A stretch of 64,000 bases of DNA from Paraconiothyrium sp. Pb-2020 (GCA_022419385.1 JAJUBI010000005.1:1302001-1366000); one strand, 5' to 3'. Positions 22,454 through 35,200 are shown, counted from the stretch's first letter. Notes: generated by a model not told the origin, from the letters alone. Made by a program: numbers and translations.

Positions 22454-25400
22454 ATGGAGTCCACTGAGCCGAATACATCCAAGATGCCCTCCGGGAGCAG
22501 GCTGTCCGGCAACGGCAACCCGCACGATGTATCTTCAGCGTCGACTGACGATATTATTCCCCAGAATCGACCTGCCGCCGTATACGACGCGTCCGCCTCG
22601 TCGGAGCAGCGAGCTGAGCCTTCAGACAGCGATCCACGTCCATTCTCACCCTCAGAGGTTTCCCTCCCCTCCATTCTTCTTTCCCCCAGTGTGAACGGTG
22701 ACGCTGAGTTCACTGGTCGCGCCACAATATCCATTCTCCTTCTAGATGCCCGGCCGCCGGTGCTCGTCTGGACCTCATTGAATAGCTGGCAAGCTCCGTT
22801 CGAAATGGTTGCCGGCGACACAGATTCCACGGGCCGACAGATCTATACCTGCCAACTAGATCATGTCCCCGAGAAATCCTACCAGTACAAGGTACGGGTC
22901 AACGACAGGTGGATTCTAGATGACGATGTGCCCATTGGTGAGTCCTTTACCCCAAGCTTCATGTGGACCTCCGGTTGTGAGTGAGGAGCCGGCAATGCTG
23001 CTGTCGCAATTGGCATAGCCGGCGCAGCCAATTACGAGGTGACCGGAATTGCAGCAAGCTGACGCTCGTACAGCCCATGATCAGTCTGGCAATGTCAACA
23101 ACGTCGGCTATACTCAGCATATCTCCCTCGAACCCGTTCCGGATCCAGCTTGGGGGACGGCTTCCACGGAACGCCAATGCATGGGCCATAGAGACGTCCA
23201 GAGGGCCGAGAATCGGAATCTGCTTTCCCCCCCTGTATATTTCCTGCCTCGCCAGGCTGGGCACGCTCACGCAGGTTGGCTTTACCGTGACCAAAGATTG
23301 CGACGTTGCTAACAGACTCAGGAATAACACCCACCGCCAGGGAAGCTCGAAATGCTTGTGATGAAGATGATGAACGCCGATATCATGTCGAGCCTGGCAC
23401 CGACGCGGAGCAGCAGGCGCCATTGCTCCGCCACGAGAGTATCCAGCAAGTGTCAAAGAGGTACGCATGCCGTGCTGAGAAACATACTGTCTCTAACATG
23501 TCCCTGATGCAGGGCTCGGAACGAAGACGACCTTAGACGCTGTTCACGTCCTCGGTCACCGCCAATGTCCACGATTGAGGAAGAAGCGTCTACAAGCTCG
23601 GATAACGGAGGTTCAGGATCCCAGCCCGAGACGCCCTCAACCCTTGAACAGGCAAGAGGGTATCAACGTGCTTTGATCGAGGCTATGCCCACCAGCATTG
23701 CTGATGGCTTTACCCGAGCATCTGTTCTCCTGCCAGTGCGATCGCCCAATGAGGCTAGCGAGTTCGCCAATGCCCCGCTCATGCGACATGAGACGATCGA
23801 CGAGCCGACAAATGTAGGCGGTGAGCGTCGTCCGGACGAGGAGCACGAGCTATCGCAGGTACACCCCATGTGCGACGAGACCGGCCTCGAACACCTCGAA
23901 GATAACCAGGGCCGTGACACGGATGAGCTTGAGCAAGCTCCTCTTATGCGCCATGAGACCAACATTGCGTCTTCAGCAAATGATGAACTTGATGAACTTC
24001 CCCAGGCTCCTCTGATGCGGCACGAAACCACTGCTGGATCTGCGGCTAACGATCCTGCTGATAAGCTTGACCAATTTTCGCGGATGCGCTTCGAGACCAA
24101 TTCCCATATTGACGCTGCACATGCCGACGCCCTAGGTTCTCGCTTGTCATACGGTACAACACTCGTCGACGAAGATGACGACGAAACTGTTGACGGTGCC
24201 GGTGACGAATTGGGACATGTTCCTTCAATGGGGCATGAGAATGGGCCTGGCCATTTCCACAGCTCGGAGCCAAGTACTCGGAGCAGCACTTACTCAGAAC
24301 GTATGATGTTTCCCATGGATACTTCCAACCCTCCCACCCTTCGAAGCCCCTATAGGTCTTCCTCGGTCTACACCAGTAGCGCAAATGAGCTGGATCGAGC
24401 TCCAACGCTTCCACACGAATCATCCGGGTGGATTAGTGACGAGAGTTACTTTGACCGTTATATCGATCCCCGTGCGGACCCTAACTACAACCAGGGGGTA
24501 ACGTACTATGAGGGCGAAGATTCGAGCGATGAAGAAAGCGGGGGTGAACTCGATCGGGCACCGACAATGTCCCATGAGGCCCACGAAGATCACTCTTCCA
24601 GTAGTGCCGAGCTAGCTGAGCTTCACACCTCTCCGACATTGCCGCATGAGGTTGGGAACTCCAGCGATAGTAATGTGCTACCTGGATCAGACGGCACTTC
24701 GTCGGAGCTCCGTGCCACAGACATTACTAGTGGTGAGGATGACATCCTCTCGACGAGTAAGACGAATTCATTCTCAAGTGAGCGCCTGCGGGAAGCCTTC
24801 AAAACTAGGATTTTTGGAGCTACTCGCCGACCAATAGTCTCGCGAGACTCCTGTGGCGAAAACGAGTTCGACTTCGGAGGTGCACCGCTACTACCCCATG
24901 AACGGACGAACCTATTGCCCGACCGGTCAAGCAGTGACAGTCCGAACAGCAAGTATGGCGGCGAGAGGCAACGCACCGACGAATTTTCGGACTTTTCATC
25001 GTTTGCGAGGCGTACAACATCCAGTATGTTTCGCTCTGAGCGGAGCAACTTACCGCATCAGATGCCACGGTCTGACGAAGATGACTTGGACCTCCGTGAT
25101 CCTTCACTCGAAATTTTCCCTATGGACCGAGAAGAGGTCTTTAGTCGCGTGATCGATATAGGCAATCGTCTCCCGGAAGACTCAATTCCATCTCCGATCG
25201 GCGAAGTTGGCTCTCCCGCCGTCGTGTCGCATTCCGGCTCGTCTGTGAACCTCGCCCCCATTCGGACTTCATCTACAATGTCGTTGCAGTCCATTCGCGA
25301 GGACGTGTCCGAGGATGGAGGAGAGCAATCTCGCCTTGCTTCGCCAGTGCTCATGCTGGCCTCCCGTGTCCCCAAGCTCCCTTCGCCATCTTCACCCATC

Positions 25401-25859
25401 CCGATTCCAAAGGGCGAAGACATGCTGACGCCCATGCCGCGAGATCAACGACCTAGGTACTTTGAGAGCGGACATTGTACCGGGTTTCCAGATAGAGATG
25501 CCCATGCCACTGCACCGGCTGGTCGTCGCCGTTTTTCCATCAAGAAGGGCACCGGTCGCACGCACGAAGACGACGAAGACATAGACGACACCATTTCCAA
25601 GCGATACGGCAAAGTCTTCAGTACTCTTGCTTTACCTCCGAAGCCGCCCCAGGCAAACGTTGCTTTGCCGCCCAAATCGTCAGCGGTCTCATTCATCGAG
25701 CCCGAGGATGCTAACGAGAACTGTGATGCGAAATCGCGATCCCGGACGCCGTATCCCAATGGGGACCTCAACGACGACAAGGCTAGCAAGAGCAGCAATA
25801 TCGCCCAAAAGATATACTCCCAATTCCGCGCGTGCTTCTCGTCGCGCAACGCGAGGTAA
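22454..25859 (+). CDS. AMPK1_CBM (CBM48-like) glycogen-binding-domain protein with tandem ELxxAPxLxHE motifs
   Basis: Large hydrophilic protein, about 1056 aa in my model: exons 22454-22937, 23074-23274 (3' border tentative, weak donor GTTGGC), 23322-23460 and 23513-25859. Residues about 85-180 resemble the glycogen-binding domain of AMPK beta subunits: SLNSWQAPFEM, a YQYKVRVNDRW strand, DDDVPIA and QSGNVNNV. The rest is low-complexity and acidic. It carries about ten copies of a short motif, roughly [DEN]ELxxAPx[LM]xHE, such as DELEQAPLMRHET, NELDRAPTLPHES and GELDRAPTMSHEA. No kinase-complex C-terminal domain, signal peptide or membrane helix is visible. The fold suggests carbohydrate or kinase-complex binding; the motif function is unknown. 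Confidence 0.78.
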
Positions 25860-28323
25860 TCAGCAACATTTATTATCATCCATTTCATGTATAGCGAAGC
25901 ACAACATGTAACTCACATCGTAACAGCATTTTATCGGTCGGTATCTTAGTCGCTGGAGCGGCTTGGTTGTGGAAGAGATGGGCTTGAGGTGACATTACGT
26001 TCCGTTCGGACAGGCACGTACGGGTAATCGAATGATTCCAAAGTGCTGTGCCATGCACTGCTGGAGGACAGCGCGTTGCGCACCTGCATACATGAGTAAG
26101 AAATCGGCATAGATACCCCTGTATGAAATACAAAGACACGCTTACAGTATACTGCATTTCGCATGCATGTATGTAGATTCTTGACGACGCGTTGGCTGCG
26201 CAGTGGTGTGGCGGTTTGTACGTCCAGCAAGCTGTTTGCCTCTGTGAATGTCTCTGTCGTTGCTCTCGACCAATTCGTCCTCCATACTCTTCCCTCCGTT
26301 TCTGCGAGTAAGCCATGGTCTTACCCAATATCCGAAGACGGTTTTCCCATGTTGAAAGATCGTGTCCTGTGTTCCCGAGTAAAAGCTCCGGTAAGCAATA
26401 GGCCTGGATATCGGTACTGTCTGTTCCCCCTCATAGGTGGCTCCAAGAACGAAACGGATTGACTGGAGGCTGGTATGGGTACCTTCTTGGATGCGCCAGT
26501 GCATGCTCAAGCTCCGCTTGGCACCGCTTCGAGGTAGGTCTCCAATGGTCGATATGAATGAAGCTAATGATAGGTGTTGCTTGCAGATAGGGTGCCACGC
26601 CGATGCGCCGCGGGCAACGACAGTATCGAAGACTTTGCCATAACGCCTAAACTCAGTGTCGTCTGGACATCCGTCGTCTCATTGTTCGCTGTCTAATGCC
26701 GCCAATTGGTCACCCGATGTCCCCACTCAAGAGTAGAGATGTTTGCGTATGCGGTCTGCCGTTTGCTGTTGCAGCTGCTTGCTCGTATCGATTCGGTCTG
26801 GACCAGGGCTGGCGGCGACATCGTCACCTTGTCGTCTCATTCCGGTCTCAATCCAGCTTCGAGAGCCGCCAAATCTGCTGCCTGTCACCGTTTAGCTGTC
26901 GCACCATGGGCTGTTTCATCTCTCCACGCCATACTTGCGTACCTCACAAGGCCTTTGCAGCAATCAAACAGCCCGCATGCATGTGCTCGAGGGTGGTTGT
27001 TCGGTCAGACCGGGCTGTGAGCACGTCGAGACTGGCACCAGTATATCTGCCTGGGGAGTATGTTCGAGGCCGTACGTTTTGCGAAAGAACGGAGACGTCG
27101 ACTTGCTCGATGGCGCCTTCCAGCTACGGGGAAGCGGTGTGAACGTACGCTGGAAAAACGTTTCCCAATTGGAGCGGCATGACGCCAAGCGCTTCGAGAA
27201 AGGGCGATGAGAATAGTCAGGGGCATTGGAACCCTTCGCAATCGAACGAGAGCCTGGGGATGCCAGGTGCTGTCTGCTAGCTGCGGAAGTCGATGTGGCG
27301 CACCCTCGAGTTAGCCACACGAGCCTAACGGCAGCAACATATGCCAGAGAAGCTCACGAAGAGGAAGAACATATAGCCAAGCAGGCTCTTATGAGGCAGC
27401 CGTGGTGGCGACCTCGAGGAGGGTGCCCGTCGCTGGCTTGCGTAGGCTGGATTCCGATGAGGACCATTCTGTGGCCTGATTGCTCCAGTTGCGGCGGTAC
27501 TTGGATAGTCTGAGAGTCGGGAGGACGTCTCGATAGCTCTGCGTCTTAGTCCATGATTGCGCTGGAAGCAAGCATCTTCAAGGTCGGGGTGGTATGTTGT
27601 GGTGTGTCGAGCAAAAGCTGGAACCGCCGTGTGGCCGAGCTACGCACGAGGCTCGAGTCTACGCAGCTTACCGGCAGCACTTGATCCTTAAAAGCTTTGA
27701 TGCTTCTTTGGCTTGCACACTCTGTCGCATCGCTTTATCTCGGCGATGCAGAGCGTGTGGCTGCTGTCATACTGCCATGCTAAGATCGTTCTCGTGCTCA
27801 GAGACGGAGGTTGACGCCGGTCATGCTGAGGATGAGGGGTATCGCGACGGGTCGCCCTCTAGAAGTGAACCAACGGAGGCAAGGGCACTGCACGTCTCTA
27901 AAGCGGGCTCTCACATGCCTTACGGCTCTCCCCTCCAGACAGCCCTTCTTCACAATTTCGTAGGCCATCTTAATCGCATCATCTATGATATCGTAAGCCT
28001 CTGCCTTCTACCTTCCTCCAATCTCGCAAGTAAACAAGGCCGCATATATCGACTAAAATTTGCTACAGTTCTAGGGATACGGATGTCTATAAGCTGCGTC
28101 GTTCTTACAGTCTACTCTATTCTACTGGGCTTTGCTACCCTCCGCCGCACTCCATGACATCTTTAGCATGGCACTCCTGCGCCGTCACTAGAATTCCGGT
28201 GGATCCCTCTTGTCGAAATTTCAACAGTATAGCGCGCCGCATCTACAAGTTTACGTCTACGTCCAGCCCCCGGCTTACACTCTTTTCGAATAAACTTGGA
28301 TCACTGCGGGACAATCGACGGAC
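25860..28323. other. Gene-poor region
   Basis: Frames up to 187 codons occur on the plus strand, yet none has a domain, a coherent exon pattern or a conserved motif. The base composition is balanced, with no sign of the AT bias seen near the fold-back element. Origin unclear. Confidence 0.4.
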
Positions 28324-28762
28324 GTGGCAAACAGGAAGAGCAGGAAACTGAAGAGAGCTACTGAAAAACGGACTAAACGAACTCGTCACGCACCAGCTCG
28401 CGAGGCTGAAGTGCTGCGGGCCCATAATAAGTTCAGCACAATCGAGCTTCCAGATTTAAGAAGCTTACGGTGTGTGTATAGCAAAGAGATTGCGGGTTGC
28501 CATAAAGTCAAGTGAAGGCATGTTTGATGACAACAACGAATGGCAGCTAGACGCCTTGGACCGATCCTCGCAAGCTGCAATGGACACAATTAGCAAACTG
28601 GTCGATTCTCGGGCAGCCAGGTTTGTGATCGCGTCATGCGCACTGACAATCTCGACGAAACCACAACTCACTGGTTGGGCGAAGAGGATCCTGAGGCGAT
28701 GCCTGACTCACAAGAGCAGCAAGATATCGGGCAAATCATGCGATCGTGGATGTCTTAAGGTT
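28324..28762 (+). pseudogene. Possible degraded or partly modelled small gene
   Basis: A basic segment (NRKSRKLKRATEKRTKRTRH) continues to PDLRSLR. It could splice (28470-28512, 43 bp) to EGMFDDNNEWQLDALDRSSQ and AAMDTISKLVDSRAAR. The frame then becomes less convincing, while an adjacent frame reads DNLDETTTHWLGEEDPEAMP and ends at a stop near 28760. Joining the two needs a one-base shift near 28625. No family recognised. It could be a gene with an indel or chance coding-like sequence. Confidence 0.22.
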
Positions 28763-28960
28763 TCGGTCTATCTATATTTGAGAAGCTCGCATTGGGGACA
28801 GTTGTAGATCACCCAAATACCCAACGGCAGTTGATGCAGAGTAGCGGGAATCTCATTCGCAATTTTTCGTGTGTATTTCATGTACTGAAAGGCAACTGGG
28901 CCCGCAATCCGGCCATAAACGTACCGGATCATATGGCATCAACAAGTTAGACCACATTGA

Positions 28961-30070
28961 CTAGTCGAACACGAGCTCAAAGTCCGTCAGTGCCTTCTCA
29001 CCGCCTAAATCCAGCAACGCTGCCCTCGCCTCCGGAATCATCTCCTCCATCAGACACTTCACCGTGACCCGCTCCGCCGGATCGAACTTTAGGCACTCCA
29101 TCATCCAGTAGTTGAACCTGTCGCTATACTTTGGTGTATACAGCTCCTCGTCCTCGTCCAAGGACACCTCATCCAGCTTCGCAATACCACTCACTTCACC
29201 CAAATTGATTGGCGAGACGATACGCCGACTCAATGCCCGATACAACTGCCGATCCGATGAGTACCGGTCCTGAAACTCCTGCACTTTATGTTTATCCTCC
29301 TCGTCCAGGTCATCGACCCAATTGGGTTGCATTGGCCTGACCAGGTCTTCGTCGAACGCAAGGTAATGGATGAGTGCGCCCACGGCCCAGATGTCAGCGT
29401 AGGTGGTGTTGATGTAAGGAGTCTCGGGTGGTTGCCAATTAAATGTGCCTGAGAAATTTGGACCGCGGCGGTCTTCTCGTCCGAAGACTACCCTAGCGAG
29501 ACCGAAGTCGTGGAGCTTGAAGCTGGGGTACGCGCTGCCATTGTTTGCTACGAGGATGTTTTGGGGCTTGATGTCGCCGTGTATAAGGGTGCCGCGATGC
29601 TTATGTGTCGAACCTTCTTGTTGATGGATCACCGCGAGAGCTTGCGTCATGTGAACAAGACACCGCCATAGGTGGGCTTCCGGAACGGTTTTTATGGGGT
29701 CCTCGAACTTTTTTCGGCGCCATACAGACAGATCACCGAGTTCATAGTCTTTGAAGATCAAGTTGTACGTATGATCTCCAAATTCATCAATCTCGTTGTA
29801 CGAGGCCTGGAATGGCTTGACAATGCGGTTGCAGTGGCGAACACGATGGAGGCATTGAACCTCCCAGGGTGGATGCTGGCCCGCACTACCAACTTCGGCG
29901 GCTTCGACCTTCTTGATAATGTACTCGAAAGGTGACTTCTCCAAATCCTTCGCGGTCATCTTCATAACGCTCTGCTTGTAGAATTTTAAGACAGCCCATT
30001 CTTCCTTATTCCAAACAAAGTCCGTGTCCTTCTGAATGCCGTTGCTAAAATGATTTTGAAAATCTCCCAT
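28961..30070 (-). CDS. Atypical Ser/Thr protein kinase (non-RD)
   Basis: Single-exon protein kinase domain protein of 369 aa from the ATG at 30070 (the frame extends slightly upstream only through GTG). The catalytic loop is HGDIKPQN (about residues 164-171), so the Arg of HRD is replaced by Gly. The metal-binding motif is intact (LHDFGLA, about 187-192), followed by FSGTFNWQPPETPY in place of the APE region and by DIWAVGALIHYLA (helix F Asp). A Lys in FEYIIKKVE could be the ATP-anchoring Lys, but no glycine-rich loop is visible. The C-terminal lobe ends with FDPAERVTVKCLMEEM. Such expanded families are common in Pezizomycotina and mostly unstudied. Activity is plausible but untested. Confidence 0.8.
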   Translation of the reverse strand: MGDFQNHFSNGIQKDTDFVWNKEEWAVLKFYKQSVMKMTAKDLEKSPFEYIIKKVEAAEVGSAGQHPPWEVQCLHRVRHCNRIVKPFQASYNEIDEFGDHTYNLIFKDYELGDLSVWRRKKFEDPIKTVPEAHLWRCLVHMTQALAVIHQQEGSTHKHRGTLIHGDIKPQNILVANNGSAYPSFKLHDFGLARVVFGREDRRGPNFSGTFNWQPPETPYINTTYADIWAVGALIHYLAFDEDLVRPMQPNWVDDLDEEDKHKVQEFQDRYSSDRQLYRALSRRIVSPINLGEVSGIAKLDEVSLDEDEELYTPKYSDRFNYWMMECLKFDPAERVTVKCLMEEMIPEARAALLDLGGEKALTDFELVFD

Positions 30071-30701
30071 GATGGTTCCCAGCACCTCGTACCTATGCTG
30101 ATGAGTTGAGAGTTTTGACTTCGTTGTGTGATAGTTGAGGAAGGTTATAGCGTTTATAATGTTGGAGATGAGAGTGTTTTATAGCGCCTAAGGTACATGC
30201 AACGATAGCTACACAGCGCTTCTTTCACTTCCGCTTCCATTTGGGTCATCCAGTTGATCTCAAGGCGCGCGTAGCCTTGGTGAAAATGAAGCTCTGACTT
30301 AATTCAGCGGGCATAGTGTAGTGACAGTGTTCATCTTGAGGGGCGATCCAAGCTCCATGAATTTTTGAAGCAAACGTATATAGGCGTGGTCCGCTTACAA
30401 CTGACTAGTGCCGTCTTCTACAACAGCCGAGGGCAGATGCTGTCTTTGTGAGTTGTATCTCAACAATGTCACAAGCTCAAGCCGACGAACAGCGAAGGCG
30501 CAGTAATATTCGTTAACTGCGTGTTCCTTGACGGCATAATCGCCTCAAATCATGCAGCTCGTGTGGTGGAGTGACGAAGTACACCCTTAGGCACAGTAGG
30601 GTGTGGGGGATATGGCTAGTGGCTTTTCATCTTATTGGGAAAACCCGATTGATCTACGCTACACTCAAAGCTTATCGAAATCCCTCCTCCCATACGCAAT
30701 T
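30071..30701. other. Intergenic between two kinase genes
   Basis: Contains the promoter of the first kinase gene and the 3' flank of the second. No other feature seen. Confidence 0.5.
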
Positions 30702-31701
30702 TCAAGACCTTTCGTAAGTCAGACACTCACAACAATTAGACGCGAAAATGTTATTCATGCCTTTGACGACACACGCTGCATTTGGTCTTGAAGTACGTTC
30801 GTGCTCGAGCATTGGCGCAACTGTACTGGCAAAGAAAACGTGGTTTTTGAACCAGTAAGGTAGGACCGCAAGTCTCTGGCTGTACAGCATCCGGCTAATT
30901 AAATGAGTGTCTGTATCTGCAAGCCCCGTCAGGTCCGCGTCGTTATCTGAGGGGTTCCGAAGGAAGTTGTGGAAGTCTAAGACCTTTCTATGCGTGAGAA
31001 CAGTGAGCATCTCACAAAACACACATCCGAGAGCAAAGATATCGGAATCGCGTCCATGCCGTAAAATGACACTACTGTCCACAGTCGGGTTCACTAGCTC
31101 TGGCGCCGCGTACATCCAGGAGCCTCGGCGCGGGGTGTCCGTGGAGGTGGTATGTCCAGGGTTGCATGGGCCCGCAGAACTAAAGTCCGTGAAGTACACA
31201 TTGGGCCCCTGTGGATAATGTTTGAAGGCTTGATATCCTGGTGACGAACCCCATGCTCATGCATGTATGCAAGTGCGGATGACAAGCACACAAACCACTG
31301 CTTGAGCCAACATCCATGCATCCTTGGAAGCGTAGGTTCTCCGGCAAGCTCGAGAAAGCATTTTAGATCTGCTTCGCCCACGGGAGCCATTAGCAGACAG
31401 AAGTAGGATCGATTGAGCTGTCTCGCATCTTCGTATGTGCCTAGCAACGAGACGATGTGGGGTGCGACATTGTCTTCAAGATAGCTGCTTCCTTCAGCAC
31501 AATGTCCAAACGTAACTTTCGTGGTAGGTGGATGCGTTTTCGCACGATGAATGAAAGATCGGAGCCTTTGTATCTGATTTCTTCTACGAACCCAAGAGAT
31601 CCATAACCGAGTACATTGATGGCCTCTACCGGCTCCTCATCGTTTTGCTCAATGATAAAGTAATCACAGTCTGGGACAGTTTTTATCAGGTGGGATGCCA
31701 T
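30702..31701 (-). pseudogene. Second atypical protein kinase, broken by two one-base frameshifts
   Basis: Three adjoining minus-strand frames make one kinase domain if one base is added at each of two places. Part 1 (31701 to about 31460): the glycine loop LGYGSLGFVEEI and lysine in FIVRKRI. Part 2 (about 31460 to 31205): LLGTYEDARQLNRSYFCLLM, the helix SSALAYMHEHGVRH and the catalytic loop HQDIKPSNI. Part 3 (to 30702): YFTDFSSAGPC, GSWMYAAPEL and DIFALGCVFCEMLTVL. The breaks lie in CCCC (near 31460) and GGGGCCC (near 31205). No GT...AG intron fits. HRD is HQD and DFG is DFS, so catalysis would be weak even if intact. It stands head-to-tail with the kinase at 28961. It is a pseudogene or carries assembly indels. 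Confidence 0.72.
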
Positions 31702-32217
31702 AAGGCGAAAGGCAAGATGAGATGCTAAGAATAACGCTTCAAAAGCCGGACGGTGTACGCTTCTAATTCCTTCGACGAAATCAAGTTTACCGGAAGGGTG
31801 CCTTGCAGTAAATCCTCATCGTTTGTGGTAAGCGCCACACGATAGCACCCTTGTACGCCAACACATCACCGCCTGACTTTGCGATGCACACGAGTGGCGA
31901 ATCCATAACATTTGTGAACTTCAAGTGTTTGAATCAGAGACCACTCGTATGATCAATGGAAGGAGCCAAATGCTACTAGTTAGAATAGTCGCCACTCACG
32001 AAGAAGAGTTTTGCAGCTCGAAGCTACAGGTCATGTGAAACACATTTAAACCATAGCTTTGATTCAGAGCGAATGCACTCGTGTAAGAATATCAACACAA
32101 GCCACTGAAAGTTCCAATCTCATATCTCATTACCTCATTATGCTAAGTCTCAATCCTCCCAATCATAACGTCTCTCATGAGGCTTCACTTCTTTGACGTT
32201 CAAAGTACTCAACGCCC
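31702..32217. other. Intergenic, no gene
   Basis: Lies between the start of the broken kinase gene and the 3' end of the RING gene. Nothing recognised. Confidence 0.5.
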
Positions 32218-35200
32218 CTAAATCCTCACTTCCCTCTCCCCACTGCCCCCAATGACCCTCCCATAACCACCTGGGAATAGTCCCTTCGCCCCCGCATACA
32301 CACCCCAGCACCAATCCCCGTTGATATCCTCCGCTTCGGTGATCTCCGCAAACTTCGGAAACGCTAGCTCATCCGTCACACCCTCAGCAGGGAAGTAACT
32401 CCAGCGCGCCTGTATCCTGAGACCAACGCCGCCATCGGGTGGGAAGTGCTGTGTCGACGGCGCTGTCTTTGGCGCGTTGGGAGAGCGAAACTGCTGCCGT
32501 GAGCCATCGGTGTCGCGCCACGTCCACTTCTCTGCGGCGGTAGGCGAAGGCGGGGAAGTGGTAATGGATTCGGCTTGCTCGTCGCGTAATGAGAAGCCTC
32601 CAACAAGATTGCGGACAACAACACGGCGTTGGCCGCCGTCGCGGTCTTCGAAACCGATCACGATCATGCGGTGATTGCGTAGACAGCGGCGCCAACCGTA
32701 CATACCGTCTTCTCTGCTAATGCGACCTGAGAGGACAAGCTTTTGGTAGCAGCCGGAGCAAACGTCATAATCCCCTGCATTGCATTTAAGACAGTGGTAT
32801 CGCGTGTGCGAAGGAGGAATGGGGTACGTGCAGATGTTGCAGAGCGTTGTGAATGTGAGGGGGCGGTAGGTGGAATTTGCGAGGGTGACGTGGCCGGGTC
32901 CGCTGATGAGGGATGCGGCTCGCGGCGTGAAGGGTGGTGTGGCTGGTGGTGATGGATCCAACCGGTAAGGGGGCGCGAGGTGGTTCGACCGAGGAGTAGA
33001 AGGGGGTTCAGTGCTGGCCACCGCGGGGGTTGGTTGTGGAGATGTACGCTCTCTTCCTACATGCGAGATTGGAAGTAGTGCATGCGTGCAGTGTCGGCCT
33101 GAGTTCACGCAGTCATTGCAGTACCCCCATGCACCTTCATTGCAGTAATCGCATTTCCAGTAGCATCCATCCGCCCACTGCGCACATATGTCGCAGAAGA
33201 CGCCACCTTCCAGTCTCTGCGAAGGGTCATCCTCACTTTGTAGAACGTGGGGTGCCGTTGTAGTTTCGGTAAGCGGTGTTTGCGGTCTGCGAAATCGATG
33301 TCCACGCATTATGTGAGGGTATTCGTGATTCGGAGGATAGCCACCGGGTGGTGCCTTTTGTTGATATGCTGGCCACGCCGCCCACCCGAATCCATACCAA
33401 TGCTTGCAGCCTTTCCCACGGCGATAGCAAGCTTGGCATAGATCGTATGCCCCTTCATCGCAACGCGAGCAATTGTAGTGCAAGTCATACTCAATGTGAT
33501 CCTTTCCACAACCGCGACATGAAATATGGGGTTCTGGGTATAAAGTCGGAGTTGCTACAGGAGCGGGAATTGGCGAGTCCTGTGAGCGTGATGAAGCAGT
33601 CGTAGGGTCCGTCGTGGAGCGAGGAAATGTAGGTGGCGACGCCGTTGGAGGAGTACCACTGACAGGGATGCGAGGTTGTCTGGCACCCGCCGGATCCGTA
33701 GTTCGGCGTGAAGAAGCTGGGGTTTGTGAGATTGCTGGAGGCAGAGATGACACAGGACTTGTCAAGGGAGATGCTAGAACAGGTGTCGCACTTGTCGGAC
33801 TGTCCGTAGTGACAAAGTTGAAGGCAGACCTTGGCGGGGAACTGGGGTTCGACGAAGAGTGTGCCTGAACGCTACTCCGAAACTGCTCACGTCCTTCTAG
33901 AATACTTCTCTGTTCGTTCTCTGACTGGCGCCTACGGTCGGCACTATTGCCCGGGGCTGAGGTTGGACCAAGTAGTTCAGGTTGCGAATTGTTGTGCGCA
34001 CGTGCGGACACGACTGCTAGAGGCGCAGGCCTCTGATCCCTAGCTGACCTCGAGCTACCTTGACTAGACGAACGAGTGTGCCGTGTGCGTGACCCTTGGT
34101 TTGCAACATCCAAAAGTCCTGGCCTTGACACCGGGGGTCTATTGTCTCTGTCTCGTGGATTAGGCGTATGGCTCGAGGACCTTGTGTGCGGCCTCCTTCG
34201 CGGTTGCTCATCTTCTCGACCCGGTGGACTCCGCAGTTCTGGCGTCGACGTACCCGAGGCGCTGATCAGGCCTTCTCTTGCCAGCCTGTCCCTTCGCTCG
34301 CGCCTTTCCCTCCTCTTCTGCTCTTGCCGTCTTCTATATGCTTGCGCTATTCTCTCACTGATCTCATCTTCCTGCGCAACATCGATGTTGTTGAGATCAA
34401 TGCCATCGAGCAGACCTTCTTCCATGATCTGGCGCATAATTTCTTCCTCCATCTCTTGCGAATCCAGCTCACTTGCACTCAACAGGCTCCGTAGGCTCGA
34501 CTGATGTTCTATGACTCTTGGGGGGACCGCTTCTCTGGTCGCAGAGGACGTGCTGGTCTGGTTGCGACTTCGCGATCGCTCATCCGCACTCCTTCTCGTG
34601 TCTGAACTTCTCTCTCGTCTGTCACCACTGTATTCTCTCCGCTCCCTCCGCCTTCTCTCCCGCGGTGGTTCTAGGTGATCTGCTGTGGCCACATTACTCG
34701 CTGTGGCTATGCCCACCTCTCTCAAGCTTAACTGCTGCACCTCCTCTAACGCTCTTCGCTCCTCCTCTTCGTCTTGCCCATTCCTTCTCCGCAATTTTGG
34801 CATGACGACGTCGCCATACTGGAACTTGTCTCTGTCAGCCCGCTTTTCTTCCTCGCTCTTTCCTCGATGCGGGTTTGCCTGTACAAACATATCCAGCAGT
34901 GTGGTTACGTAGGCATTCGGCTTGGTTGATTTGACGGAAGCGCGACATGATGGGCAGGTATACGGGTGTAGTGAAGTGGCAGTCGAGGCTTGGAAGGCGA
35001 ACCACTCCTTCAAGCAAGCGCCACAGAAGGTATGAAGACAGTCGAGGAGTGTAAGCGGTTGGTAGAGAAGGTCGGTGCATATCTGCAGACAGGGCACTGT
35101 TAGCCGGTATGCAAGTATTCTGAGAGCCGAACGGGCAGACGGAGAATAGCTGTCAGGCTTGTTCGCTGCGGACGCTGGCTCTGTACGACTCCAGCGTTTC

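Noticed and set aside
23663..25888. Minus-strand frames of 125-208 codons opposite the repeat-motif protein
   Set aside because: Ser/Arg-rich translations are the expected antisense of an acidic Asp/Glu/Ser-rich protein; no starts or introns support them.
31201..31465. Introns as the explanation for the kinase frame changes
   Set aside because: The conserved kinase sequence is continuous on both sides, with at most one base missing; there is no room for an intron.
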